DNA of 21,663 nt, taken from the NCBI GenBank assembly GCA_030623035.1, contig JAUXFK010000015.1:1-21663 (forward strand), read 5' to 3'. The notes under the pieces were generated by a model that was not told where the DNA came from, did no database searches, and saw only the letters and a list, made by a program, of their open reading frames with translations. The DNA is from Deltaproteobacteria bacterium. Its GTDB lineage: Bacteria; Desulfobacterota; UBA8473. Made by a program: the position numbers and the translations under genes. Positions 21,547 to 21,663 of the stretch are shown one piece after another; the first letter of the stretch is position 1; every line of letters begins with the position of its first letter.

Positions 21547-21648
21547 GTAACTATTCAGCCACAGATTCACCCCAGTACGATCATCCTGACCTACGGGGCA
21601 GGCACAGATGAACGCAGACAGGTTTAAATGCAGTAACTACTCAGGCAC
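21547..21648. repeat. Dispersed repeat, right copy with 32-base insertion and a second partial copy
   Basis: Blocks 21547-21570 and 21603-21629 match the reverse complement of 100-149; 21571-21602 is an inserted segment. Directly after, 21630-21648 (GCAGTAACTACTCAGGCAC) is another variant of the repeat's opening. An ATG at 21608 begins with the same codons as the GxxExxY gene (MNADRFK) and then diverges, so it is probably a repeat remnant rather than a gene. Confidence 0.7.
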
Positions 21649-21663
21649 AGAGGGGCAAAGGCA

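Noticed and set aside
21418..21627. 69-codon plus-strand frame at the right end
   Set aside because: It runs through the intrinsic terminator and the dispersed repeat, so it is not credible as a gene.
21608..21663. Second GxxExxY gene start (ATG AAC GCA GAC AGG TTT AAA)
   Set aside because: After seven shared codons the sequence turns into another repeat variant and does not encode the family motif within the window.
1..21663. CRISPR arrays, tRNA or rRNA genes, phage or transposase genes, toxin-antitoxin pairs
   Set aside because: None of their signatures was seen on either strand; the only repeats are dispersed or palindromic, not regularly spaced.

Overview
The window reads as a chromosomal segment of an anaerobic deltaproteobacterium (Desulfobacterota-like). 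This is inferred from the mid-GC composition, the expansion of small receivers and Cache-type kinases, the sigma-54 activator, DASS and TauE/SafE permeases, a GxxExxY gene start and typical dispersed intergenic repeats. No rRNA, tRNA, CRISPR array, transposase or phage gene was seen.

Layout, left to right. (1) 1-224: the 5' end of a GxxExxY gene leaving the window, overlapping a dispersed repeat that recurs inverted at the right end. (2) 225-1133 (-): a receiver fused to two CBS domains, separated from the next unit by a long hairpin with a T-tract. (3) 1375-4076 (-): a Yip1-like membrane protein, a 53-aa single-TM protein and a DASS/SLC13 carrier. (4) 4375-13552 (-): a dense same-strand run of stand-alone receiver, Cache histidine kinase, stand-alone receiver, receiver-DASS carrier fusion, receiver-Cache-kinase fusion, third DASS carrier and a degenerate receiver. 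(5) 13553-13841: a probable control region with tandem TGTC-N8-GACA sites and a -24/-12-like element. (6) 13842-16082 (-): a PAS-PAS-GAF sigma-54 activator. (7) 16083-16508: a 250-bp palindromic MITE-like element and an outward sigma-70-like promoter. (8) 16509-18646 (-): a third Cache kinase with its receiver. (9) 18930-21393 (+): receiver, TauE/SafE permease and a bitopic membrane protein, closed by a clear intrinsic terminator.

How it may work together. Three paralogous Cache kinases appear to sense related external ligands. They sit among seven catalytically complete receivers, none of which carries a DNA-binding output. The neighbours are transporters: three DASS carriers and one TauE/SafE permease. 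One receiver is fused to a DASS carrier and another to a kinase. The economical reading is phosphorylation-controlled transport, in which kinases phosphorylate receivers that act directly on carriers in cis (the fusion) or in trans (the free receivers). Transcription would be set separately by the sigma-54 activator. All three carriers lack the canonical SNT signature in both hairpins, so their substrate and coupling ion may differ from textbook dicarboxylate symporters. Substrate identity cannot be read from the sequence.
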